Shown piece after piece: positions 35,539 to 45,071 of a stretch of DNA of 64,000 nt. Under the pieces are notes generated by a model, which saw only the letters and a list, made by a program, of their open reading frames with translations, searched no databases and was not told the DNA's origin. The DNA comes from Paraburkholderia sp. LEh10 (GTDB lineage: Bacteria; Pseudomonadota; Gammaproteobacteria; Burkholderiales; Burkholderiaceae). The stretch lies in NCBI RefSeq assembly GCF_017814945.1, contig NZ_JAGIPX010000027.1:52275-116274 (forward strand). Reading direction: 5' to 3'. Numbering within the stretch: position 1 is the first letter of the stretch; every line of letters begins with the position of its first letter. Position numbers and translations under genes: made by a program.

Positions 35539-36963
35539 ATGTCCTTTCTTGGCATCGATCTCGGCACTGGTTCACTGAAATTCGCGATCATCGACGACGA
35601 AGGCCGCGAGCAATGCGCGTCGAGCGTTGCGTACGCTATCGACACGCCGCAGCCGGGCTGGGCGGAGATCGATCCGACCGTGTGGTGGCGTGCGCTGTGC
35701 GAAGCCGCTGCGCGGCTGCCTGAGGCGCGGCGCAGCGCCGTTCGCGCGATTGGGTTCTCAGGCCAGATGCACGGTGTCGTGCTGAGCGACGCGCAAGGCA
35801 ACGCCGTGCGGCCCGCGATGCTTTGGCCCGATACGCGCGCGTTGCCGGTGCTCGATGCATGGCCCGCGCCGCAGCCGAACCCCGTTGCGCCAGGCATGGC
35901 GGGGCCGCTGCTGCGCTGGGTCGCGCTGCATGAGCCGCGATCGGTGCAAGCGGCGCGCTGGGCGTTGCAGCCCAAAGACTGGCTGCGTTTCAAGCTGGGC
36001 GGCGCAGTCGCGACCGATCCGTCCGATGCCTGCGCGACAGCGCTCGCCGATCCCGCGGGCGTCTGGGATCGCGCGTTGTCCGAGCGGCTCGGGTTACCTC
36101 ATGACTGGTTCGCGCCGCTTGCGCCGTCGTATGCCGCAGGCGGCACGTTGTCGGGCGAAGCAGCGCGCGCGCTCGGCTTGCGAGCAGGCATCGTGCTTGC
36201 GACGGGTGCGGGCGACACGCCATGCGCGGCGCTCGGCAGCGGGCTCGCGAGCGACGGTGACGCGCTGCTCACCACCGGCACGGGCGGCCAGATTCTCGTA
36301 CTCGCCACGCAAGAGCCGGATGCCGCGCCCGGCCTGCATCGCTATCGCGCGGCGACCGATCATTGGTATCGGATGGCAGCGATGCAGAACGTCGGTGTCG
36401 CACTCGAAGCTGTGCGTGGCTGGCTGTCCTATGACTGGAGGGATGCGTATCGCGACGCGTTCGAGTCCGATGCCGCGCCGGGCCTCACGTTCTTGCCCTA
36501 TCTGACGGGCGAGCGCACGCCCTGGCTCAATCCCGCTGCGCGCGGCGGATGGCTTGGCCTCGCGCTCGGCACGTCGCGCGGCGCGATGATGCGTGCCGCA
36601 TTCGAAGGCGTCGCGTTTTCGTTGCGCGCGGGGCTCGACGCGATCCGCCGCAGTGGAGCGCGGGTGCCCGCGCTGCGTCTCGCGGGCGGCGGTTCCGTCG
36701 ATGCACGGTGGAGGCAGTTGCTCGCCGATGCGCTGGAGGTCGAACTGCATGCCGTCGATTGTCCGAACGCTGCGGCGCGCGGCGCGGCAATGCTCGGCGG
36801 GATTGCATGTGGACACTGGCAGGCGGGCGACCTCGCCACGCTCGCACCTGTCGCGACGCGTGTCGCGGGCCCGCTGGGCAACGCGGAGCTTGCGCAACGT
36901 TATGCGCGCTTTATCGATCTGTACGAGCGCGTCGAACCCTGGTTTGCGCCGCCGCCCGCGTGA
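35539..36963 (+). CDS. FGGY-family carbohydrate kinase, xylulokinase-like
   Basis: A 474-residue sugar kinase. N-terminal ATPase-fold motifs are FLGIDLGTGSLKFAIID and FSGQMHGVVLSD. C-terminal features are FLPYLTGERTPWLNP, the FGGY signature region GVAFSLRAGLDAIRRSG, and ALRLAGGGSVDARWRQLLADAL. The best fit by eye is xylulokinase, ATP + D-xylulose to xylulose-5-phosphate. No dehydrogenase or transporter is adjacent, so its sugar is uncertain. It is one of three FGGY kinases in the window. Confidence 0.85.
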   Translation: MSFLGIDLGTGSLKFAIIDDEGREQCASSVAYAIDTPQPGWAEIDPTVWWRALCEAAARLPEARRSAVRAIGFSGQMHGVVLSDAQGNAVRPAMLWPDTRALPVLDAWPAPQPNPVAPGMAGPLLRWVALHEPRSVQAARWALQPKDWLRFKLGGAVATDPSDACATALADPAGVWDRALSERLGLPHDWFAPLAPSYAAGGTLSGEAARALGLRAGIVLATGAGDTPCAALGSGLASDGDALLTTGTGGQILVLATQEPDAAPGLHRYRAATDHWYRMAAMQNVGVALEAVRGWLSYDWRDAYRDAFESDAAPGLTFLPYLTGERTPWLNPAARGGWLGLALGTSRGAMMRAAFEGVAFSLRAGLDAIRRSGARVPALRLAGGGSVDARWRQLLADALEVELHAVDCPNAAARGAAMLGGIACGHWQAGDLATLAPVATRVAGPLGNAELAQRYARFIDLYERVEPWFAPPPA

Positions 36964-37145
36964 CGGGCGCTAACCATGTCCCGTCGCATGGCGACAATCG
37001 CGCGGCGCGGCACGCCATCCGCGCGTCGTGCGTTTCGGCGATCATGTCCGGAGCGCGGCGCGCGAACATCAGCGACAATCCGGGCCGCAACCGTCCACGG
37101 CAGTAGTGAACAGACCAGATTCACGGAACCACAGGAGCATTCACG

Positions 37146-38252
<1,107 letters not shown>

Positions 38253-38263
38253 AGGAGCGCGCG

Positions 38264-39109
38264 ATGCTCGAACTGATCGAATCGCACGCGTCGTTCGGCG
38301 GCACGCAGCGCATCTACAAGCACGCGTCGAAGGCGATCGGCCTGCCGATGCGCTTCTCCGTTTTCATGCCCAAAGAGGGATCGCAGAAGAAAGTGCCGGC
38401 GCTGTTTTATCTCGCCGGACTGACCTGCACCGAAGAGACGTTTCCGATCAAGGCGGGCGCGCAGCGCTTCGCCGCGCAACACGGCATCGCGCTGATCTCG
38501 CCGGATACGAGCCCGCGTGGCGCAGGCGTGCCGGGCGAGACGGATGCGTGGGACTTCGGCGTCGGCGCGGGCTTCTATGTCGATGCGACGCGGGAACCCT
38601 GGTCGAAGCATTACCGGATGTACTCGTACGTGCGCGACGAGTTGCGCGAGACGGCCTTGAACGAGTTGCCGATAGACGGCGCGCGGCTCGGCATCTTTGG
38701 CCATTCGATGGGCGGGCACGGCGCGCTGATGCTTGCGCTGCGCAATCCCGACATCTATCGGTCGGTGTCGGCGTTCGCGCCGATTGCCGCGCCGATGCGC
38801 TGTCCGTGGGGCGAGAAGGCGTTTAGCGGCTACCTGGGCGCGGATCGAGAAGCGTGGAAGCAGTACGACGCAAGCGAACTCGTCGGCAAGGCGGCGCGCA
38901 AGTTCGCGCAAGGGATTCTGGTCGATCAAGGTCTCGCCGATCAGTTTCTCGCCGAGCAGCTGAACCCCGATCTATTCGAAGCCGCGTGCAAGGCCGCGGG
39001 TCAGCCGCTCACGCTACGACGTCATGAGGGCTACGACCACGGCTACTTCTTTATCTCGACGTTCATCGAGGATCATCTCGCTCATCACGCGAAGGTGCTG
39101 ATCGGCTGA
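38264..39109 (+). CDS. fghA: S-formylglutathione hydrolase
   Basis: A 281-residue esterase-D-type alpha/beta hydrolase that cleaves S-formylglutathione to formate and glutathione. Features are LFYLAGLTCTEETFPIKAGAQ, the nucleophile elbow GIFGHSMGGHGALMLALRNP and the catalytic His region EGYDHGYFFISTFIEDH. GAAGGAGCG precedes the ATG and the gap to frmA is 11 bp, so both are cotranscribed and probably respond to formaldehyde. A terminator follows. The gene is also called frmB in enterobacteria. Confidence 0.95.
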   Translation: MLELIESHASFGGTQRIYKHASKAIGLPMRFSVFMPKEGSQKKVPALFYLAGLTCTEETFPIKAGAQRFAAQHGIALISPDTSPRGAGVPGETDAWDFGVGAGFYVDATREPWSKHYRMYSYVRDELRETALNELPIDGARLGIFGHSMGGHGALMLALRNPDIYRSVSAFAPIAAPMRCPWGEKAFSGYLGADREAWKQYDASELVGKAARKFAQGILVDQGLADQFLAEQLNPDLFEAACKAAGQPLTLRRHEGYDHGYFFISTFIEDHLAHHAKVLIG

Positions 39110-39134
39110 TCGCCGTTGCGCGTAGCTTCAACGC

Positions 39135-39170
39135 AAAACGGGATGGCTTGCAAAGGCCGCCCGTTTTTTT
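39135..39170. terminator. Terminator between fghA and znuB
   Basis: AAAACGGG pairs with CCCGTTTT, and inside this GGC pairs with GCC; the right arm ends in seven T. It lies 25 bp after fghA, and the end of the convergent znuB gene touches it. It is clearly directional for the plus strand, weaker for the other. Confidence 0.8.
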
Positions 39171-39960
39171 ATCGGCGCACGTGCGCGACCAGCAAGCTCG
39201 CGCCATAAACGAGCGCCGCGAGCAACGTGATCCCGAAGCTCGTCGGCCAGTCGGTGTAGAAAGCGAGCGTCACGCCGATCCACGCCTGAGCCAGCGCGAG
39301 CAGCGCGGCGAGCACGAGTCCAATGGACAGCCGCGTCGACAGATTCTGCGCGGCCGCCGCCGGTCCGACCATCAGCGTGAACACGAGCAGCACGCCGACG
39401 ATCTGCGTGCACGCGGCCACGGCGAGCGCTGCGATCGCCAGAAACAGCACCGACACGAGCCGCAGCGAGACGCCCTTCGCTTCAGCCAGCTCCGGCTGCA
39501 ACGAAGCGAATAGCAAAGGCCGCATGATCGCGGCCAACGCGATCAGACTGACGACGCCAATCGCCGCGAGCACCGCGAGCGTCGACGAACTCACGCCGAG
39601 CACGTTGCCGAACAGCAGCGCCGTCACCTGCGTCGCGTATGCGGTAAAGAAGTGCAGAAACAGCAGACCAAAGCCGAGCGAAAGCGACAGCGTCACGCCG
39701 ATCGCCACGTCGCGTCCTGCGAGTTTTTCGCCGAGCGCGCCCATCCCGACCCCGGCCGCGAGCGTGAAACCGATCATCCCCCAGATCGGCGAAATGCCGA
39801 TCAGCACCGCGCCTGTCGCGCCCGTGAAGCCGACGTGCGACAGCGCGTGTCCCGCGAAGGTCTGCCCGCGCATCACGAGGAAGTAGCCGACGATGCCCGA
39901 CAGCACCGCGACAATCCCCGACGCTGCGAAGGCGTTCACCATGAAATCGTATTCAAACAT
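39169..39960 (-). CDS. znuB: Zinc ABC transporter, permease subunit
   Basis: A 263-residue inner-membrane permease of the metal (zinc/manganese) ABC-3 family with about eight hydrophobic segments. Family features are MRGQTFAGHALSHVGFTGATGAVLIG and AACTQIVGVLLVFTLMVGPAAAA. The start at 39960 overlaps the end of znuC by 8 bp, setting the start and showing translational coupling. It is the last gene of the zur-znuA-znuC-znuB unit and imports zinc from the periplasm. Confidence 0.92.
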   Translation of the reverse strand: MFEYDFMVNAFAASGIVAVLSGIVGYFLVMRGQTFAGHALSHVGFTGATGAVLIGISPIWGMIGFTLAAGVGMGALGEKLAGRDVAIGVTLSLSLGFGLLFLHFFTAYATQVTALLFGNVLGVSSSTLAVLAAIGVVSLIALAAIMRPLLFASLQPELAEAKGVSLRLVSVLFLAIAALAVAACTQIVGVLLVFTLMVGPAAAAQNLSTRLSIGLVLAALLALAQAWIGVTLAFYTDWPTSFGITLLAALVYGASLLVAHVRR

Positions 39961-40897
39961 CGTGCGTGTGTCCGTCGCGTGACGCGTGATGATGCGCGTG
40001 GCCGTGCCCGTGGCCATGCGAATGCCCATGACCGTGCGGCTCGCCATGCTGATGATCGTCGTCTTCGTGCTCGTGATCGTGCTTTTCGACATCGAAGTCG
40101 CCCGACATCACGAAGATGCGGCCGTTCACGCGCATCACGTCGATGGTCGAGCCGTACAGACGCGACAGCACCGGCTTCGTGATTACTTCGTCGACGGTGC
40201 CGAGCGCGGCGACGCCATTGCCGAGATACAGCACGCGATCGAGCGCATGCAGCAGCGGATTGAGCTCGTGCGCCGAAAACAGCACGGCGATGCCGAGATC
40301 CTTCTGCACACGCTTCACTAGTTCGACGACCGTCTTCTGATGATGCGGATCGAGACTGATCAGCGGCTCGTCGAGCAGCAGCAGACGCGGATTGGAAAGC
40401 AGGCATTGCGCTAGCAGGAGCCGCTGCCGCTCGCCGCCCGATAACTCCGACAAAGGCCGTGCGGCCAGTGCGCTGCCGCCGACCAGGTCCAGCACGCGAT
40501 CGACATCCGCGCGCGCTTTCGCATCGGCGTGCGGCAGGCCCCAACGATGCCCGTCAGCCGCCATCGCGACGAAATCGCGGCCGCGCACCCGCCGGCCCGC
40601 GAGGGCGGTGCGCGTCTGCGGCATATAGCCGATCGACGGATTGCCGCGCATCACCGGCTCGCCGAGCACGCGCACTTCGCCGCTCGCAGCCGGCACGAGC
40701 CCGAGCACGGCGCGCATCAGCGTGGTCTTGCCCGCGCCGTTCGGCCCGAGCACGCCGATGAATTCGCCCTGATTGATCGTGAAGCTCGTGTCGCGCAGGA
40801 TCGTGCGGTCGCCGAGCTCGAGCGTCACGCGATCGAGTTCGAGCACGGGCGCGTTGCCCGGCGACACTGGCGGTGGCGGGCGGCGAGGCATGTTCAT
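39953..40897 (-). CDS. znuC: Zinc ABC transporter, ATPase subunit with histidine-rich tail
   Basis: A 314-residue ABC ATPase. Walker A is GVLGPNGAGKTTLMRAVLG, the signature is LSGGERQRLLLAQ, and Walker B is LLLLDEPLISLDPHH. The last about 50 residues are exceptional: 17 His with Gly/Asp/Glu after MSGDFDVEKH, a metal-binding tail. The start is the ATG at 40897, overlapping the znuA stop by 4 bp; the open frame upstream is out of family. The His-rich tail probably buffers or senses incoming zinc on the cytoplasmic side, whereas in many bacteria the His-rich stretch lies in ZnuA. Confidence 0.93.
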   Translation of the reverse strand: MNMPRRPPPPVSPGNAPVLELDRVTLELGDRTILRDTSFTINQGEFIGVLGPNGAGKTTLMRAVLGLVPAASGEVRVLGEPVMRGNPSIGYMPQTRTALAGRRVRGRDFVAMAADGHRWGLPHADAKARADVDRVLDLVGGSALAARPLSELSGGERQRLLLAQCLLSNPRLLLLDEPLISLDPHHQKTVVELVKRVQKDLGIAVLFSAHELNPLLHALDRVLYLGNGVAALGTVDEVITKPVLSRLYGSTIDVMRVNGRIFVMSGDFDVEKHDHEHEDDDHQHGEPHGHGHSHGHGHGHAHHHASRDGHTHDV

Positions 40898-41832
40898 GGA
40901 GTCTTTCCCTGGTTCGCGCCGCCCGTCTTGCCGGCATTCCCGGCGGCGAGCGCGTTGCCGAGCGCGTCGAGCTGCGCCAGCATCCATTGCTGGTAGTTTG
41001 TGCCGGCGGGCTGGGTTTCCGTCACGCTCACCGTCGGCACATGCGATTGCTGCGCGAGTTTCAGCATGCGTTTCGTCAATGCCTCGCTAGCCTGGCTGTT
41101 GTAGATCAGAACGCGCACGCGCTGCTCGCGCAAATCGCGTTCGAATGCGGCGATGTCCGACGCGCTCGCTTCCGTGTCGTTCATCGCGGCAAGCTGAAAG
41201 CGCTGGTTACGCATGTCGAGCCCGATCGCATCCGACATATAGCCAAACACCGGCTCGGTTGCCGTGACGGGCGTATGCGCGTACTGGCTGCGCAGCGCGG
41301 CGACCTTGTCGCCGACCGGCCTGAGCGAATCGAGAAACTTTGCGAGGTTCGCATCGTACATGGCTTTGTGCGAAGGGTCAGCCGAGGCGAGCGCCGCGCT
41401 CACCGCGCGTGCGACGGCGGGCATCGTCAGCGGGTCGTACCACAGGTGCGGATTGTCGCCGCTCTTTTTGCCTGCGAGTTCCGCCGCGACGATCGTCTTG
41501 CGCTGGTCGCTCTTCGACGCATTCAACAGCTTCGCCATCCACGGATCGTAGTCGGCCCCGTTGTACACAACAAGGCTTGCATGCTGCAGCGCGCGGGCCG
41601 TCTTCGGGCTCGCTTCGAACAGATGCGGGTCCTGGTCCGGATTGCTCAGAATGCTCGTGACGTCGACGCGGTCGCCGCCGAGTTGCCGCACGACATCTCC
41701 GTAGAAATTCTCCGCGGCGACGACGGGAATCTTCACGTCCTGCGCATGCGCGGCATGACCGAACGCGAAGGCCATGACCATCGAAGCGGCGGCGTGCGTC
41801 AGAAACGTCCACAGCGGGTTGTTCTTCTTCAT
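40894..41832 (-). CDS. znuA: Zinc ABC transporter, substrate-binding protein
   Basis: A 312-residue cluster A-I periplasmic metal-binding protein. A signal peptide runs to about residue 31 (GHAAHAQ). Metal-ligand regions are DQDPHLFEASPKTA, GDNPHLWYDPLTM and the acidic/His region later in the sequence (VFGYMSDAIG lies where a His is common in ZnuA). The long His/Asp/Glu-rich loop typical of ZnuA is missing. The gene follows zur with a 52-bp gap and overlaps znuC by 4 bp. I read the start at ATG 41832, which gives a normal signal peptide. Confidence 0.9.
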   Translation of the reverse strand: MKKNNPLWTFLTHAAASMVMAFAFGHAAHAQDVKIPVVAAENFYGDVVRQLGGDRVDVTSILSNPDQDPHLFEASPKTARALQHASLVVYNGADYDPWMAKLLNASKSDQRKTIVAAELAGKKSGDNPHLWYDPLTMPAVARAVSAALASADPSHKAMYDANLAKFLDSLRPVGDKVAALRSQYAHTPVTATEPVFGYMSDAIGLDMRNQRFQLAAMNDTEASASDIAAFERDLREQRVRVLIYNSQASEALTKRMLKLAQQSHVPTVSVTETQPAGTNYQQWMLAQLDALGNALAAGNAGKTGGANQGKTP

Positions 41833-41884
41833 CGGGATGACCTGTGGTTTGAGAGGCGTCGGGTTCAACGGGTTGCTCGCGGCG

Positions 41885-42397
41885 TCACGCATGCGCGCGT
41901 TTGCAGGCCGCGCACAGCCCGCTGAGCTCGACCACCTGGTGATGCACTTCGAAGCCGTGCGCGGGCGCGCTCTTCGACAGTTGGGCGGCGAGTGCGTCGC
42001 CGGGAATCTCGACGGTTTCGCCGCACGCGTCGCACATCAGGAACTGGCTTTGATGCGGCTCGCCCATCTGGCAGCACGCAAAAAACGCGTTCTTCGATTC
42101 GATCCGGTGCACGAAACCATGCTCGACGAGGAAATCGAGCACCCGATAAACAGTCGTCGGCGGCACGCGGCCGCGCTGCGGCTCCAGCGCGGCGAGCAGC
42201 TCGTACGCGCCGACGGGGCGTTCGCTTTGTGCGATCAGCGTGTAGACCTGGCGGCGCAGCGTCGTCAGCGCGAGACCGCGCCCGGCAGCGAGCGCATCGG
42301 CGCATGCGAGCTTGTGTGCGAGCTTCTGCGCAACTCGGGCGGCCTGCTTGACAGGCGCGGCGGCGTGCGTGTTCTGAGCGTCTGATGAACGGGCCAT
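41885..42397 (-). CDS. zur: Fur-family zinc uptake regulator (Zur)
   Basis: A 170-residue Fur-family repressor. The winged helix includes LTTLRRQVYTLIAQSERPVGAYELLAAL and VPPTTVYRVLDFLVEHGFVHRIES. The dimerisation domain carries structural-zinc cysteines in CDACG and CAACK. Placement at the head of znuACB gives the Zur assignment: with zinc bound it should repress its own operon. GGAGG precedes the ATG at 42397. A dyad about 50 bp upstream may be its operator. Confidence 0.9.
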   Translation of the reverse strand: MARSSDAQNTHAAAPVKQAARVAQKLAHKLACADALAAGRGLALTTLRRQVYTLIAQSERPVGAYELLAALEPQRGRVPPTTVYRVLDFLVEHGFVHRIESKNAFFACCQMGEPHQSQFLMCDACGETVEIPGDALAAQLSKSAPAHGFEVHHQVVELSGLCAACKRAHA

Positions 42398-42446
42398 AGC
42401 GCGACCTCCGGTAACCATCGGGCGAGTCGGTGAACGAAGGCGCAAT

Positions 42447-42461
42447 GATATAACGTATCTC
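42447..42461. promoter_or_regulatory. Candidate Zur box upstream of zur-znuACB
   Basis: The imperfect AT-rich palindrome GATATAACGTATCTC lies about 50 bp before zur and resembles the Fur-family operator style. A flanking inverted pair, GCAATGA (from 42442) and TCATTGC (to 42477), encloses it. Promoter hexamers probably overlap. The match to a Zur consensus is only partial. Confidence 0.4.
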
Positions 42462-42613
42462 GAAAAATTGTCATTGCCCGATGCAAAGTCATCGCCGATT
42501 CTTAAGAAACAAGCGACCGTAGCGGACTTGCGACGCTGCCGCGCTGCACCATCGAAATTGCGCGGCGCGCCTTGACATCACAGGACTCGTATCCGATCAT
42601 TCGATCACAACGA

Positions 42614-42625
42614 GAGCAATTGCTC
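42614..42625. promoter_or_regulatory. Palindromic operator upstream of the sorbitol-type operon
   Basis: GAGCAATTGCTC is a perfect 12-bp palindrome 57 bp before the dehydrogenase start. The near-identical GAGCATTTGCTC lies at 55160-55171, upstream of the leftward arabinitol dehydrogenase-xylulokinase-regulator operon. Shared sites at both operon heads suggest control by the SorC-type regulator encoded at 50877-51890. Confidence 0.6.
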
Positions 42626-42682
42626 GGCAAACGAGCGTTAGCTCATGCTGATTCGAAGAATCAAACGAACCGGAGACAGGTT

Positions 42683-43462
42683 GTGGCCCGACTGCAACGC
42701 AAAGTGGCGATTTTGACGGGCGCGGCGAGCGGTATCGGCGAGGCGGTGGCGCGCCGGTATCTCGAGGAGGGCGCGCGTTGCGTGCTGGTGGACGTGAAAC
42801 CAGCAGGCGAATTCGCGCACGCGCTGCGCGAAACGGACGCCGACCGTGTGCTGACGATCAGCGCGGACGTCACGAAGCGTGACGACATCGCACGCATCGT
42901 CGACCAAACGGTGCAGCGTTTCGGCCAGATCGACATTCTCTTCAACAACGCGGCGCTATTCGACATGCGCCCGATCCTCGACGAATCCTGGGACATCTTC
43001 GACAAGCTCTTCGCCGTCAACGTGAAGGGCATGTTCTTCCTGATGCAGGCGGTCGCGCGGCGCATGGTCGAGCAGGGGCACGGCGGCAAGATCATCAATA
43101 TGTCGTCGCAGGCGGGCCGCCGCGGCGAGGCGCTCGTGTCGCACTACTGCGCGACGAAGGCGGCCGTACTCAGCTATACGCAATCGGCGGCGCTCGCGCT
43201 GGCACCTCACGGGATCAACGTGAACGGCATCGCACCGGGCGTCGTCGATACGCCGATGTGGGATCAGGTCGATGCGCTCTTCGCGCGTTACGAGAACCGG
43301 CCGCTTGGCGAGAAGAAGCGTCTCGTCGGTGAAGCGGTGCCGCTGGGCAGGATGGGGCTGCCGGCGGATCTGACCGGGGCGGCGTTGTTCCTCGCATCGT
43401 CCGATGCGGATTACATCACCGCGCAGACCCTGAACGTCGACGGCGGCAACTGGATGAGCTGA
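42683..43462 (+). CDS. Sorbitol/galactitol-type 2-dehydrogenase (SDR)
   Basis: A 259-residue NAD-dependent short-chain dehydrogenase. The cofactor motif TGAASGIGEAVARR, NNAALFD and the catalytic Ser...YCATK (IINMSSQAGRRG, then HYCATKAA) are present. It closely resembles SmoS-type L-iditol/sorbitol 2-dehydrogenases, which oxidise sorbitol to fructose. The start is a GTG at 42683 with CGGAGA before it; family proteins start ARLQxKVAILTG here, and an upstream ATG at 42572 would add 37 unrelated residues. It heads the polyol ABC operon. Confidence 0.9.
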   Translation: MARLQRKVAILTGAASGIGEAVARRYLEEGARCVLVDVKPAGEFAHALRETDADRVLTISADVTKRDDIARIVDQTVQRFGQIDILFNNAALFDMRPILDESWDIFDKLFAVNVKGMFFLMQAVARRMVEQGHGGKIINMSSQAGRRGEALVSHYCATKAAVLSYTQSAALALAPHGINVNGIAPGVVDTPMWDQVDALFARYENRPLGEKKRLVGEAVPLGRMGLPADLTGAALFLASSDADYITAQTLNVDGGNWMS

Positions 43463-43569
43463 CCGTCATTCATCCACCGGCACCCGGCACCGGCACCCGT
43501 TACCCGGCGTCCGGCGCAGGCGTGCGCAAGCGCCGATCAAAACGCAAGTACGAATAAAGGAGACAAACG

Positions 43570-44892
43570 ATGAAGCCCACCTTCAAACCCGCGCTCAATG
43601 CATTCGGCGCTGCGGCGCTCGCGTGCGCCACATTCAGCGCCAACGCGGCGACCGTGACGATCGCGACGTTGAACAACCCGGACATGATCGAGCTGAAGAA
43701 GCTGTCGCCGGCATTCGAGAAAGCGAATCCCGACATCAAGCTCAACTGGGTGATTCTGGAAGAGAACGTGCTGCGTCAGCGCGCAACGACCGATATCACG
43801 ACGGGCAGCGGCCAGTTCGACGTGATGACGATCGGCGCCTATGAAACGCCGCAGTGGGGCAAGCGCGGCTGGCTCACGCCGCTCACGAACCTGCCCGCCG
43901 ATTACGACCTGAACGACGTCGTGAAGACGGCTCGCGACGGCCTGTCGTACAACGGCTCGCTGTACGCGCTGCCGTTCTACGTCGAAAGCTCGATGACGTA
44001 TTACCGCAAGGATCTGTTCGCGGCGAAGGGCCTGAAGATGCCCGATAACCCGACCTACGACCAGATCGCCCAGTTCGCCGACAAGCTCACCGACAAGTCC
44101 GCGGGCACCTACGGCATCTGCCTGCGCGGCAAGGCGGGCTGGGGCGAGAACATGGCGTATGTGACGACGCTCGTCAATACGTTCGGCGGCCGCTGGTTCG
44201 ACGAGCAGTGGCGTGCGCAGCTGACCACGCCGGAATGGAAGAAGGCCGTCTCGTTCTACGTCGATCTGCTGAAAAAGGACGGTCCCCCGGGGGCGAGCTC
44301 GAACGGCTTCAACGAAAACCTCACGCTGATGTCGTCCGGCAAGTGCGCGATGTGGATCGACGCGACGGTCGCGGCGGGCATGCTGTACAACAAGCAACAG
44401 TCGCAGATCGCCGACAAGGTCGGGTTCGCGGCGGCGCCGACCCAGGCCACGCCGAACGGCTCGCACTGGCTGTGGGCGTGGGCGCTGGCGATTCCGAAGT
44501 CGTCGAAGCAGGCCGATGCCGCGAAGAAGTTCATCGCGTGGGCGACGTCGAAGCAGTACATCGAACTGGCCGCGAAGGACGAAGGCTGGGCCTCGGTGCC
44601 GCCGGGCACGCGCCAGTCAACCTATGCGCGCCCCGAGTACAAGCAGGCCGCGCCGTTCGCGGACTTCGTGCTGAAGGCCATCGAGACGGCTGACCCGAAC
44701 CATCCGACCGCAAAACCGGTGCCGTACACGGGCGTGCAGTTCGTCGGCATTCCGGAGTTCCAGTCGTTCGGCACGGTGGTCGGCCAGAGCATTTCGGGTG
44801 CCGTGGCGGGCCAGATGTCCGTCGATCAGGCGCTCGCAGCCGGCAACGCGACCGCGGATCGCGCCGCCAAGCAGGCCGGCTACCAGAAGTAA
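43570..44892 (+). CDS. Sorbitol/mannitol ABC transporter substrate-binding protein
   Basis: A 440-residue family-1 solute-binding protein exported to the periplasm, with a signal peptide ending at about ANAA. ATVTIATLNNPDMIELKKLSPAFEKANPDIK and GSGQFDVMTIGAYETPQWGKRGWLTPL match SmoE/MtlE-type polyol-binding proteins. AAAGGAGAC precedes the ATG. The high-demand binding protein is separated from the permeases by 179 bp that contain a stem-loop, a typical way of raising its expression over the membrane parts. Confidence 0.91.
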   Translation: MKPTFKPALNAFGAAALACATFSANAATVTIATLNNPDMIELKKLSPAFEKANPDIKLNWVILEENVLRQRATTDITTGSGQFDVMTIGAYETPQWGKRGWLTPLTNLPADYDLNDVVKTARDGLSYNGSLYALPFYVESSMTYYRKDLFAAKGLKMPDNPTYDQIAQFADKLTDKSAGTYGICLRGKAGWGENMAYVTTLVNTFGGRWFDEQWRAQLTTPEWKKAVSFYVDLLKKDGPPGASSNGFNENLTLMSSGKCAMWIDATVAAGMLYNKQQSQIADKVGFAAAPTQATPNGSHWLWAWALAIPKSSKQADAAKKFIAWATSKQYIELAAKDEGWASVPPGTRQSTYARPEYKQAAPFADFVLKAIETADPNHPTAKPVPYTGVQFVGIPEFQSFGTVVGQSISGAVAGQMSVDQALAAGNATADRAAKQAGYQK

Positions 44893-44982
44893 TGCAGGAA
44901 CGTAGTATCGGCACGCCGTCTGCTTTGATGTGACGCGGACGGCGGGTCCGAAGCAGCACTCAGACCGAACCGATGCAAAGCG

Positions 44983-45008
44983 CCGGCTGACAGCGCACCG
45001 TCAGCCGG
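44983..45008 (+). other. Intercistronic stem-loop after the polyol-binding protein gene
   Basis: CCGGCTGAC and GTCAGCCGG form a perfect 9-bp stem with an 8-nt loop, with no T-run. A weaker CGCCGTC/GACGGCG pair at 44914-44944 lies just before it. The position after the binding-protein gene and before the permeases fits an mRNA-stabilising element that gives more of the first product. Confidence 0.55.
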
Positions 45009-45071
45009 ACCCTGGCAGCAAAGCGTGCCGCAGCCCCCGCGGTTCGCGCACTACCGAAGAGGTGGTCCATC

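Noticed and set aside
43475..43503. Short CCGGCAC repetition before the polyol-binding protein gene
   Set aside because: Only about 30 bp of GC-rich repetition; it has no structure beyond simple slippage.
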